From NCBI RefSeq assembly GCF_001649575.2, contig NC_051446.1, positions 21,020,866-21,084,865 of the forward strand: a DNA stretch of 64,000 bases, given 5' to 3'. Made by a program: the position numbers and the translations under genes. The notes below the pieces were generated by a model. That model did not search any database. It was given only the letters and a program-made list of their open reading frames with translations, and had not been told where the DNA came from. Source of the stretch: Kryptolebias marmoratus. Taxonomy: Eukaryota; Chordata; Actinopteri; Cyprinodontiformes; Rivulidae. Position 1 is the first letter of the stretch. Each line of letters begins with the position of its first letter. This document shows, piece after piece, positions 11,319-64,000 of the stretch.

Positions 11319-12598
11319 ATGGTTTTCAGGTCGCCGCTCGACTTCCTCTCAGCCTCCCGCCTCCTGCTGCCCCACTTCGTGGATGCCCCCCCTCACCTGC
11401 CCGGCTCTCGGTCACCGGAGAGCCCTCCCGCCGCCGGCCCCCCGCGCGCCCTCCCAGGCCTCTGCTTCTCCGCGGCGCAGATCGCCAGCGTGTGCGAGAC
11501 CCTGGAGGAGACCGGGGACATCGAGCGGCTGGCCCGCTTCCTCTGGTCGCTCCCGGTGACCGCGGACGGCCGCGACTCCATCTCCGAGCACGAGTCCGTG
11601 CAGCGGGCTCGTGCCGTCGTGGCCTTCCACGCGGGGAGCTTCCGCGAGCTCTACCGCATCCTGGAGACGCATCGCTTCACGCGCGCCTCCCACGGCAAAC
11701 TTCAGGCGATGTGGCTCGAGGCGCACTACCGCGAGGCGGAGAAGCTCCGCGGGAGGCCGCTCGGGCCCGTGGACAAGTACCGCGTGAGGAAGAAGTTCCC
11801 GCTGCCGAGGACCATCTGGGACGGGGAGCAGAAGACGCACTGCTTCAAAGAGCGCACCCGGGGGCTGCTGAGGGAGTGGTACCTGCAGGACCCCTACCCC
11901 AACCCGGGGAAGAAGCGGGAGCTCGCGCACGCCACGGGACTGACGCCGACTCAAGTTGGGAACTGGTTCAAAAACCGGAGACAGAGGGACCGCGCGGCAG
12001 CAGCTAAAAACAGGTTGGTGTGCTCTTCTGTGGCTTGGAGAGGCATCTGGGTTTAATCCAGCTAACATCTACGACTGGATTTTTTTTTAACTTTATTTTT
12101 TAGATTCAAACAGACTCTATTTAAAGCTCATCCTTCTTATTAAACACTAAAAGAGACACCAAAGATGGGCAAGGCTGCGCGTAAAAGAGGCATCCGTGCG
12201 TAAAAGCGCACAGCTTTACAACGTGTATATATTTTTATTTCTGAACGTGACATAGTTATTTTAGAGTTGTTTGTTTATTTACCCATCTCTACAATATTCG
12301 GGTCAGTGATCCAGCCTATGAGGGTAAAAGTTGATGTTATTTAACAGTTTGTTCAGAAGAAATAGACTTGCACGTCAGTGTTTTTTTCATCTTTTGTGAA
12401 ATTTTAATTGGATTTCAACAGAATCTGATAAACTCACAATGACTTCCCCACACTTTCAGGTTGCAGCACCACCGGGTGTGTCCAGAGAGAGCTCATACAC
12501 TAAGCGGAGGAGACTGCAGCCCTGACGGCAGCGCGGAGCGCGCGGATGGGGAAACTTTCCTCTCAGTGACAGACAGTGACTCGGACCTGGACGTTTGA
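11319..12598 (+). CDS. six7: Six3/6/7-class homeobox transcription factor (probable Six7)
   Basis: Two coding exons, 11319-12013 and 12460-12598, join in phase (AG|G = Arg; donor GTTGGT, acceptor TTTCAG) to give 277 residues. The start MVFRSPLDF is the N-terminal signature of the Six3/Six6 class. The SIX domain spans about residues 49-168 ([38 protein letters not shown]). The homeodomain spans about 169-228 with recognition helix [12 protein letters not shown], carrying Lys at position 50, which prefers TAATCC-like sites. The protein ends in [11 protein letters not shown], matching the Six3/6 terminus. The homeodomain differs from near-invariant Six3 at three places (RGLLRE, NPGKKR, AHATG), and the SIX domain has A for G in ERLARF. 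That divergence suggests the fish paralogue six7 rather than six3; the symbol is tentative, the class is not. Exon 1 is very GC-rich and shows long antisense shadow frames. Confidence 0.93.
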
Positions 12599-13310
12599 TG
12601 CTACTGGTGGATGAAATGGACTACTAGAGGCCTGTGAGGATCCAGACTGGGTAACAGATTAAGAAGAAGAATGTATATTTTTTGGAGACAGTTTGTGCTG
12701 CAAATCAGGACCTAAAAATGACTGATCTGAATATAATTCCAGCCCAGACAATAAATCTGTCATGTCCTGGATGGCTGAGACTCTGCATCAACTTAGAACC
12801 CAGTAAATAGTTTTTTCAGCTGATGTTACATGAAGGTTTGACCATTTTTCCTTTTTTTTTCTTACAATGACACCTTTTTGTGTTTGCTGCTGGTTTCCTA
12901 TGTGATCGCAGACGAAAATCCTGGATTTTAATACTTTGTAGTTTTTTAAAACCACACCACTGGATGTGGATGTGCTCATTTAATCGAACCTCCATCAGTG
13001 CAGGACTTCAGCCCAGAGACCCTCACAGAGCAGGACCTTTACAGACTGAAACCAGTGAGCAAATCACTCCCATTTTCTCTGATTATGTGTCATTTCCTAA
13101 ATGAAACTAGCTTCTTTAGAAGCTCCTGGAAGACCCTTGGATGTATACCATAGACAATCAATCCAAACCACCAAACCCTACTTCCCTGTTTTATATCCCC
13201 TTTTTTGCCTTTTACCTAAACATGACAGTGCAGTTTGTGTCTGTGTTCGATTTTAAGCTAAAACAATGTCTTTCATTTTATATAAATAAAGTTATTTTAT
13301 GAAAACCGGT
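12599..13310 (+). other. six7: 3' UTR of the Six gene
   Basis: AT-rich sequence after the TGA at 12596-12598 ends near the poly-A signal AATAAA at 13286-13291 (context TATAAATAAAGTTA). No coding frame is seen. The exact cleavage site is inferred to be 10-30 bp further on. Confidence 0.6.
13286..13291 (+). terminator. six7: Polyadenylation signal of the Six gene
   Basis: Canonical AATAAA about 690 bp after the stop codon, in an AT-rich setting followed by T-rich DNA. It is the best candidate in the interval. Confidence 0.55.
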
Positions 13311-14129
13311 TACATGAACTATTTTTAAAACGTTTTAAGTTTTACAGCTGTCAAGAAACATTAACACATTATGCTGTTTACATTTAAATATTGTTATTTA
13401 AAAGGATAATAACTTCAGAAATGAACTATTTTAACTGTTTTGTTTTGCGTCATGGAAGGTATTTTCTGTCACTGAGGTTTCAACAACTTTGTTGATAAAA
13501 CTTAGTTTCCTGCGCGTTTAACCAAATTGGCCCTCAATGAGATTTTTCTGCTTTACTTTAAAAAACTGTAGTCAAAACATACAACAGCGACACCCAGTGG
13601 CCAGAAAACAAAACTAGTTTAACATTTTCTTAATGTATTTTTGTAATTATTACACTTTATATGTTTTAAAAGTTGGTTACTTATATCTAAATATTCTTTC
13701 TGTTTCTCTTTTTTTCCCGGTGTAACTCGGGAAACTGTAGCATTTTCCTAAAAGAGTTCATTTAAAACTAGAAATCGCGGTTTTATCAATCAATCTTCCG
13801 CCGGTGAAAGCGATTGGGGACGAGTTTAGGTCGGATTTCCGAGCAGTACTTGAACGCAACATTGAGTGACGTCACATCTAGGCGGTGTCATCGGGCTGGC
13901 AGTACGTCCATCACACCAGCAGAGGGCGCAGCTGACCAGGAAAAGCATTTAGACGTTAATATTTCTTGGAAAATTTGTACGATTATAAAGACTTTAGATA
14001 ATTAGATAAAATAGATGATTTGTTTTTTGTTTCTGTTATTTATTTAGCTTAGTTGCTATTTATTTTTTATTTTTCTAAAAAATGTGATTAGAATAAAGAG
14101 CTAACTTCATCTTTCACAGCTTATAATTT

Positions 14130-15357
14130 GGGCCATGCCAAGAAAATGTTCTTAAGGTTGTGGACTGCTAAAAAATGAAAAGAAAAACCTGAAACTTGGG
14201 AAAAAAATTCACAATAACTGAGGGTCACGTGTAGAAGAGCATCATGCAAATAGGCTAAACAGCTCAATTACTTTGAAACAGTATGAAGAGATTTAGAGCA
14301 ACACGTGCTGCCATCGATGAAGCGTCATCACCAGTAAATGTGCCAGCCTAAATATTTCAGCAGTCCGTGCCAGATCACATTCAATAAAGGAAGAGCCAAA
14401 CTGGTACGATAGCACACGTCATACGGAAAACATTCCCTGCATCGTAAAAAATAAAAAAATTAAAAGTAAAATAAGACGAAGGAGCAGAACCTCTACAAAC
14501 AAGTGAAAGAACAGCTGATGGAACAAAGTGGCAAAAATGGATGGATAGATAGATAGATAGATAGAATAAAAACAGCTTTTTAAAGTCTCTCAGAAGTAAA
14601 GATGGGCAGGGGTTCCTTTGGTGGAACATTGGGAAGTTCATAATGTCATCAAAAGATTTCAAGAGTCTGTGTCATCTGCGAATGCTGCTAAAAGCTCTAT
14701 CAGGCAAAGAAGAAGTTAGATGTGAACAAAATCCAGACATGCCGCCATCTTCTCTTCTCTAAAAAGGACTGAAGCAAAGAGGGGTACTGGAAAACAGATT
14801 AGTTAAAATTTGAAATTGTTTTTAGAAACCACGGACATCATATCCTCCATATTAAAGAGGAGAGGGACTATCTAGTCTGTGATCAGAGCACAGTTTAAAA
14901 GCCTGCCTCTCTGATGATATAGGGGTGCATTTGTGACTCTAGCATGGGCAGCTTACACATCTGGAAAGGCTCCATCAATGCAGAAAAGTATAGGCAGGTT
15001 TTAGATCAACATCTGCTCCAATCCAGGACTGTTGAACAGCTAGAATCTTCCATCAGAGGAGAATGGGACAACAATCCCTCTAAAACCTCCGACAGCTGCT
15101 CTCCTCGTGTCCTGGATGTTTACAGACTGATGGTAGAAGAAGAAGAACAAGAAGAAATGCTTTCACAGTGAGAAACAAGGACATGTCCCGACTTTTTATA
15201 GAGGTCCGTTGCTGCCATCAGACTCAAAATCACCTCATTGTTTTTCCCATTTGTTTAGTTTTAGGATCTGGTTTGTTTATTATAAATAAAATCTGCAAAT
15301 CACTGCGTTTTGTTTTTATTTACATTTTGCAAAACGCGCTAACTTTTTCAGAACCGT
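14130..15357 (+). mobile_element. Decayed Tc1/mariner-type DNA transposon, at least two fragments
   Basis: Short stretches match, in order, a widespread fish Tc1/mariner family: CATGCCAAGAAAATGTTCTTA near 14135; GATTTAGAGCAACACGTGCTG at 14289-14309; GCAGCTTACACATCTGGAAAGG at 14948-14969, followed by Met-rich transposase text (LHIWKGSINAEKY); then GTTGAACAGCTAGAATC and GAATGGGACAACA. The region ends in AAATCACTGCGTTTTG...CTAACTTTTTCAGAACC, like the element's 3' TIR. The frame is broken throughout. Fragment order suggests internal rearrangement or two overlapping copies. A (GATA)n tract interrupts it at 14547-14566. Confidence 0.75.
14547..14566. repeat. (GATA)n microsatellite
   Basis: About five GATA units, inside the decayed Tc1 region. 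Confidence 0.85.
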
Positions 15358-15377
15358 GGTCGTAGATGGACGTGTTT

Positions 15378-15380
15378 TAT

Positions 15381-15408
<28 letters not shown>
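15378..15408. repeat. (GT)n microsatellite upstream of prkce
   Basis: A GT run of about 30 bp opens a zone of CA/GT-rich DNA (15380-15600) just before the GC-rich prkce promoter area. Confidence 0.9.
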
Positions 15409-15411
<3 letters not shown>

Positions 15412-15599
15412 GCTGCCTGTGACCACGCATATAAAAACTGAATGATTGATCGTCTCTATTGGCTGTCTGGAGATGGCACGCGCGATCACGCACACACACA
15501 CACGCGGACGCAGACAACAAACACACACACACTCCATGCCTGCGGGTGAATTCCGTTCTCTCTGTAAATGACACACACTCACACACACAAAGATCCGAG

Positions 15600-16470
15600 A
15601 GAGCCCGGCAGCGCGTGTGACGCGTTTTGCGCATTTCCTGCAGCTCGAGCTCACTGACGGATTGGGAGCGCGAGGGGACGGGAAGCGAGGGGCGCGCGCA
15701 AGGACCTAAAGGAGGAAAAAAAAAAGCTCCTGTGATGTGTTTGGGGTGCTCGTGAGCCAGAGGGGAAAAAAAAGACTGCATAGACGGGATTTTTTTTTTG
15801 TGTGTGTGCTTTTCTGGGAGTACACGCGCGCTAAAATCACGAGGTCGAGCCCGAGCCGAGGCGGGCTGGAAGAGGAGCGACCAATCCCGGATGGCTAGGC
15901 GCGGCTGCCCGGGCTCTCTCCCACCCTGACCCGGCGGAGACACTCCAGCTCCGGGGGGACTTCACGTGAGCCCCGTCGCTCCGCTGTTCCCCCCCCCCCC
16001 CCCCACCCCCCCCNNNNNNNNNNNNNNNNNNNNNNNNNNNNNNNNNNNNNNNNNNGGCCCGTTTCCGTCAAATAAAAATAGCGGGGAGGTGATTTGTTTT
16101 TGTCGGTTTTTGTCGGGTTTTTTTTTTCGGAACCGATCGTAAACAAACAGCCGCTCCCCGGGGCGGCAGAGAGCTCCCCCAGCAGCCCCCAGGAGAAGGG
16201 TGTGAGTCTGCGTTATTACTGCGTCTTTCAGCCTGTTTAGGGCTCCATTAGCGGGGCTGTGCGTGCGTGTGTGTGTGTGTGTGGATAACACGATGTTCTG
16301 ATATAGCTGTTTTAGACTGAGAGTCTGAGGCGGCATTATGGGATGTAGCAGGACTGTGCTGTGACCCCCGCTCATTGGAAGGAAACGTTCTGTGTACGAG
16401 CCTGAACACACACACACACCCACAGACAGAACATTTTATTTTGAACACACACACACACCTCACAGCAGCC
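15600..16470 (+). promoter_or_regulatory. prkce: Presumed prkce promoter and 5' UTR region (GC-rich, with gap)
   Basis: From about 15600 the DNA turns GC- and CpG-rich (GCGCGTGTGACGCGTTTTGC, GAGCCCGAGCCGAGGCGG), as expected of a CpG-island promoter. A C-run followed by N (15988-16055) is an assembly gap. The 5' UTR just before the ATG carries CA repeats (16406-16420 and 16445-16458). The start context CAGCAGCCATGC is a fair vertebrate initiation site. The transcription start cannot be fixed from the sequence, and an untranslated first exon is possible. Confidence 0.5.
16014..16055. other. Assembly gap (42 N) after a poly-C run
   Basis: The N run follows a run of C; such tracts commonly break assemblies. 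Nothing can be said about the missing bases. Confidence 0.99.
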
Positions 16471-60300
<43,830 letters not shown>

Positions 60301-61850
60301 CATCCACACACTCTTATCACAGTAACACTGAACCTGGCATGCTTACGCTCAGTAGAACCATAAATCCGTCTGCAAAACACACACGGTCAATCCTTTACTT
60401 TGAAGCTATTGGTTGTTGTTACTTTTGGAATATTATTTACTTGCATTGTGTTGTTCTTGTTGCCTGGGTTTATTGTGAATATGACTATGAAGATAAATAT
60501 GAAAATGCACACACATTCTCTGCATACCTGTAACACAGATCTCACACTACAAATCTGACATGCTCTCACACACCAGCTCGCTCAACAGACAACCAGACAC
60601 ACACACACACACGCTCACACCGCTTCTCTCTCCAGCACCTGAACACACGTGGACTGAAGGTGCTGAGGCCTGTAAATAGCCTGTGTTGAGTGGCTGTATC
60701 GTGTCGGTATTGTCTGCTAGTAAAGGGGCGTTGTGGCGCATGGACAAGCACCCTACCTGTGTTATTACTGTCCTTATCGTGGACCAGTTAGGGCCAAATA
60801 TTCTTTGTGCAATACCATGACTATCTATATATTTTAAGGTTTGTTTGTTCATTTTTTCTCCTCTAAATGTTTTTTTGTTGTTGTTCTTGTTGTTGGAATG
60901 AGTGAGTGAGATTCTCCTTTCACTGTTGCAGTGTCTGAGCTCCTTTCCTCTGTATATAAAGTGAATGTTACAGGCTATCGAACTAATTATGTGGAGCAGA
61001 GTGTTACAGGCGGCCTGTGTAGCAGTAAAAACTCCGGCGTCCAGCTATTTCATCCATCTGTTAGCTTCAGTCAGCTCCTGTCCTGCCGGTGTGAATGTGT
61101 CGGACCGTGGGCGTTGTTACTTTTTTTTTTTTTTATGTATTGTGAATGTACTTTTTTGTGTGCATGAATGTGTGAATTTTATTTCCCTTTATGTTGTGAC
61201 TTAAAGTCCCTTTTTTTTGGTTTCTTCTTCCTTTTCTTCTCCTCCAAAGCTCCTGTTCTTTTTTCTTTTCTCCTCACCTGCAGCAGCCGTTTCTCTCCAC
61301 CTTTTCCAGCCAAAACCACTAGCTTTGTCTCACTTTTGCTTTTTTTTTTTTTCAAAATGGCTTTTCTTTCATATTGCGCTCTCTTTTTTATTATAATAAT
61401 AATAATTATTATTATTGTAAAGTGTATCTGGAGGAAATCTTTATGTATAATACTATAACTATACCATTATAGGTCTGTTACAGCCGGTCGTTAAGAAATG
61501 TGGAGAACCAGCAGCTGAATTACCTCTCACTTCAACCACACAGACACTAAACACAACACAGACTCTCTCCTTTGCTCTCTCCTCCCTCCTCCTTCCCCTT
61601 CGACGTCTCTCTCTTGCAAACACATGCACACACAGAGAAGGACTCTTGTTGCGTGTACTGTACAGTGATCTGAAGACGGGCTGGTTGCTGTCTGTGCAGT
61701 AGAGTCAGTGTGTAGTGAAGCTTCGTGCACCCAGGGGTTATGGCTGTTCCTGGTCACACTATCTTACTCTGTGCCAAAATGTAGTGCAAACAGCCGGGCT
61801 AGTCCCGTCTGGTCTGATTCCAATAAAACACTGAGCTGTCTACATCAACT
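60301..61850 (+). other. prkce: prkce 3' UTR
   Basis: About 1.5 kb after the TAA at 60298-60300, with CA- and T-rich tracts, a short (TAA)n near 61394 and no coding frame. It ends near the poly-A signal at 61822. Confidence 0.65.
61822..61827 (+). terminator. prkce: Polyadenylation signal of prkce
   Basis: AATAAA in CCAATAAAACACTGAGCTGT, followed by a T/CT-rich downstream element (TTTGAGTCTTTTTTCTCCC). It is the best-supported signal in the UTR, although earlier signals may be used as well. Confidence 0.6.
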
Positions 61851-62174
61851 CCAGACGCCTTTGAGTCTTTTTTCTCCCCCCTCTCGTCTGTTTTATCCTT
61901 CGTTTCATTTTGTTTTTACTGTATTGCTGCCTCTCTTCAGAGGCGAATGTGTGTGATGCTCAAAGGGGTGTACAAGTGAGAAAAGGGAGGAGCGGAAGGA
62001 GGGAATAGGGTGATGCTTTTCCTGGCCAGCTGACCTATCACCGTGCTCAATTTTGGAGGCCTGAAAGATGATTTGCATGCAGAAAGAGGAGAGGAGACGC
62101 TCACTGGTGTCCGTCCAAGTCGTGTGTGCTGCAGGAGACCGCTTTCCTTGCCTTAGAGACCTTTGCGGGCCACA
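61850..62174 (+). promoter_or_regulatory. epas1: Short prkce-HIF intergenic stretch, presumed HIF 5' UTR/promoter
   Basis: Only about 350 bp separate the prkce poly-A signal from the HIF start codon. The stretch contains a perfect octamer ATTTGCAT (62071-62078) about 100 bp before the ATG, a CAGCTGACCTATCACCGTG block, and purine-rich repeats. No TATA box stands out. A more distant untranslated exon inside prkce cannot be excluded. Confidence 0.45.
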
Positions 62175-63888
62175 ATGACAGCTGACAAGGAGAAGAGAAG
62201 GTAAATCTGTTGAAAACAAATCATCTGTCAGAGAGCTTTAGCTGGCTTGTGTCTGCAGTTGGTAATTGAGGCGATGTTGCAAGGCTGAAGCTGGTGGAGT
62301 GGCCACAATGGGCATCTGGATAAAATCTTGACCACATACTTCTTCAATGGTGGAGAAAATATTAAACTCTCATGAAAAGCCTGGAATTAAAATATAAAGT
62401 AAAAAAAGTACAAATACATGCATGGAAAAGCATGAATGATAGCAGAAATTTGACTTTTAAAAAAAGGAAGTATTAGAGGCTTCCTTACATGTTGAGAAAT
62501 TATTTAAAATCCTTTCAGATGGTGCCAAAAAGTCACAGTGTCATCAAGCTAAAAGTTGAGAAACTACTTGAATTTTTCTTTTTCTCGCTCCCCGTTCCCG
62601 CCATGTGATCGTGATGTTGTTAGGTGTTGCTGAACATGGAGTTTGAGGCAAATGTGAAAAGCCACGGCAGTAAAAAGCAAAACAGGGTTGATAAATGAAT
62701 AAAATGAGCAAATTTATCTTTATCTTCTAGAAATTATAGCTTAATGTAGCTCAAGCTGAAGACTACAAGTTGTATATTGTGTATAATGTCATTTTTTCCC
62801 CCCTTGTTATTCGATTTATTTGTTGTTTATCACAATTAAATGTCTGAGTTTTTTTTGGAGTTTTTTACCTAAAATTTAAAAATCCAGTGAAACTTTACTT
62901 GAGGCACCTGACTTCCTCCTTTTTTTTTTGTTTTTCCCCGTCTGCAGAGCGATCAGCCGTGAGGCGGCCAGACGGAGGCGGCGTGTGGAGTCGGACGTGT
63001 TCGGAGATTTATCTCGCCTCCTGCCGCTGCAGCAGTCCGTCCGAGCTCACCTGGACAAACCCTCCATCATCCGCCTCACCCTGAGCTACATACGCATGCA
63101 CACGCTGCTCAAAGGTAACGGAGCAGATTAACTCACACATCTGACACCATCTCTGAGCCATTACGTGGCAGACAAGTGGAACAAACTGGAGCTGTAGGTC
63201 ATGCTTTGGAATAAGCTGCTGTTCAGATAAAGTTAAATAATAATGGAATATTCTTAAAACAGTTCTCACACAAACATACACAGACACAGGCAAGTACATT
63301 ATTGTCCACCTTGGCCTTTTTGTGGTGGAGGAGAACTAAAAAAAATACAAATCCTAGTAATGTAATGTACTTTTCTGATTTCTAAAACTTAAAAACAGTT
63401 TTAAAAAAGGCATGACTTGTGGTTTATTTTAGGTGTCAGACAGAGGAAGTCCTTGATAACACCTGCCACACATACACGTACAGCACGAGTACACACACAC
63501 ACACACACACACAAAATACACCACGTCCTTTGTTCTCCTGTTTTCATTCTTACTGCAAACACACTTCTCTGAGAACAGAAAAGTTTCTCATGAAATAAAC
63601 TGTTTCTTAATGCAGTTAGCAGAAAATCTGTCATTTTTTTCTGCTTCAGAAACTGCTGGGATCAGTCCAGAGCTCAGACACACAGACAGGTGTGGACATG
63701 GGATTAATGGGATTAAAGGGGGGCAGGAACTGATTTGTGACATAGCGAAAGAGATGGATGAATTCACGCCGCTGGATGAAACAAACATGTACCTGAAGAT
63801 CCTGGAGGGGTTCCTGATGGTCTTGTCCACCTCAGGAGACATGATCTTCTTATCGGAAAACGTCAACAAGTACATGGGTTTGACACAG
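62175..63888 (+). CDS. epas1: HIF-alpha (EPAS1/HIF-2alpha-like) bHLH-PAS factor, first three coding exons
   Basis: Exons 62175-62200, 62948-63114 and 63650-63888 join in phase (2, then 1, then 0) to 144 residues; the gene runs off the right edge. Exon 1 encodes MTADKEKRR, nearly the EPAS1 N-terminus MTADKEKKR. Exon 2 gives the basic helix-loop-helix ([38 protein letters not shown]). Exon 3 gives a long linker and the first PAS-A strand ([31 protein letters not shown]). HIF-alpha pairs with ARNT to drive hypoxia genes; the oxygen-degradation domain lies beyond the window. The basic region is about seven residues shorter than in EPAS1 and the linker about 27 longer, so this is a divergent copy. 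HIF-4alpha is the main alternative identity. Confidence 0.9.
62201..62947 (+). other. epas1: HIF-alpha intron 1
   Basis: Donor GTAAAT, acceptor CCGTCTGCAG preceded by a long T-rich tract. I looked for a small phase-2 exon that could restore the missing basic-region residues and saw none. No repeat was recognised. Confidence 0.7.
63115..63649 (+). other. epas1: HIF-alpha intron 2
   Basis: Donor GTAACG, acceptor TCTGCTTCAG. It contains a CA repeat at 63491-63513 and otherwise AT-rich unique DNA. Confidence 0.75.
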
Positions 63889-64000
63889 GTGAGGAAAACC
63901 AGAGTGATGCTTTAGGGTCAGTCAGTGGTCACGCTGTTGTTTTCCTGTTTTTATTTTTTTTGCAATCTAACTGAAGTCCTTCTGCATATTTTGTGCTATT

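Noticed and set aside
11492..12007. 171-aa plus-strand frame overlapping the Six exon
   Set aside because: Out of frame with the homeodomain, Arg/Pro/Gly-rich, with no recognisable motif.
11412..12068. 218-aa antisense open frame over the Six exon
   Set aside because: It is a GC-rich shadow of the coding strand; the plus strand encodes an unmistakable SIX domain and homeodomain.
15377..15943. 188-aa minus-strand frame upstream of prkce
   Set aside because: Made largely of translated CA/GT repeats and promoter CpG sequence (His-Thr runs); no domain.
62201..62947. Hidden small exon restoring the HIF basic region
   Set aside because: I scanned for a phase-2/phase-2 exon encoding an ERRKEKS-like segment with AG/GT borders and saw none.

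Overview
The window is a piece of a ray-finned (teleost) fish nuclear genome, probably percomorph-like, although the species cannot be read from the sequence. Three lines of evidence support this. The genes are split by GT-AG introns (one looks GC-AG). Their proteins are vertebrate Six3/6-class homeobox, protein kinase C epsilon and HIF-alpha. The non-coding DNA is full of fish-type repeats: an L1 LINE with intact ORFs, Tc1/mariner remnants, hAT-type MITEs, LINE tails and many CA/GT microsatellites. Two short runs of N (16014-16055 and 23430-23505) are assembly gaps.

Layout, left to right. (1) About 1-5560, minus strand: an apparently full-length L1-type retrotransposon with a poly-A tail at the window edge, an intact ORF2 (endonuclease, reverse transcriptase, CCHC knuckle) and an intact ORF1 (coiled coil, RRM). 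(2) About 5560-11318: gene-free DNA with several motif-dense blocks carrying K50-homeodomain (TAATCC/GATTA) sites, candidate enhancers of the next gene. (3) 11319-12598, plus strand: a two-exon Six3/6/7-class homeobox gene, most likely six7. (4) About 14130-15357: a decayed Tc1/mariner element. (5) 16471-60300, plus strand: a complete 15-exon PKC-epsilon gene (741 aa) with a 23.5-kb first intron holding several dateable MITE insertions. (6) 62175 to beyond the right edge, plus strand: the first three coding exons of a HIF-alpha gene whose first exon resembles EPAS1/HIF-2alpha.

The order Six - PRKCE - EPAS1 on one strand matches human chromosome 2 (SIX3/SIX2 - PRKCE - EPAS1), so this is a conserved syntenic block, probably one of the two copies left by the teleost genome duplication. 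All three genes look like the more divergent copy: the Six protein differs from Six3 at normally invariant homeodomain positions, the PKC-epsilon hinge is rewritten and carries a poly-serine tract, and the HIF-alpha has a shortened basic region and a long bHLH-PAS linker.

The genes do not form an operon. They are linked by ancestry and possibly by shared long-range regulation: the large prkce intron 1 is a plausible host of regulatory elements. The HIF start codon lies only about 350 bp past the prkce poly-A signal, so its promoter probably overlaps the prkce 3' UTR. No RNA gene or CRISPR array was found. All claims rest on reading the sequence and on remembered family knowledge; no search was run.
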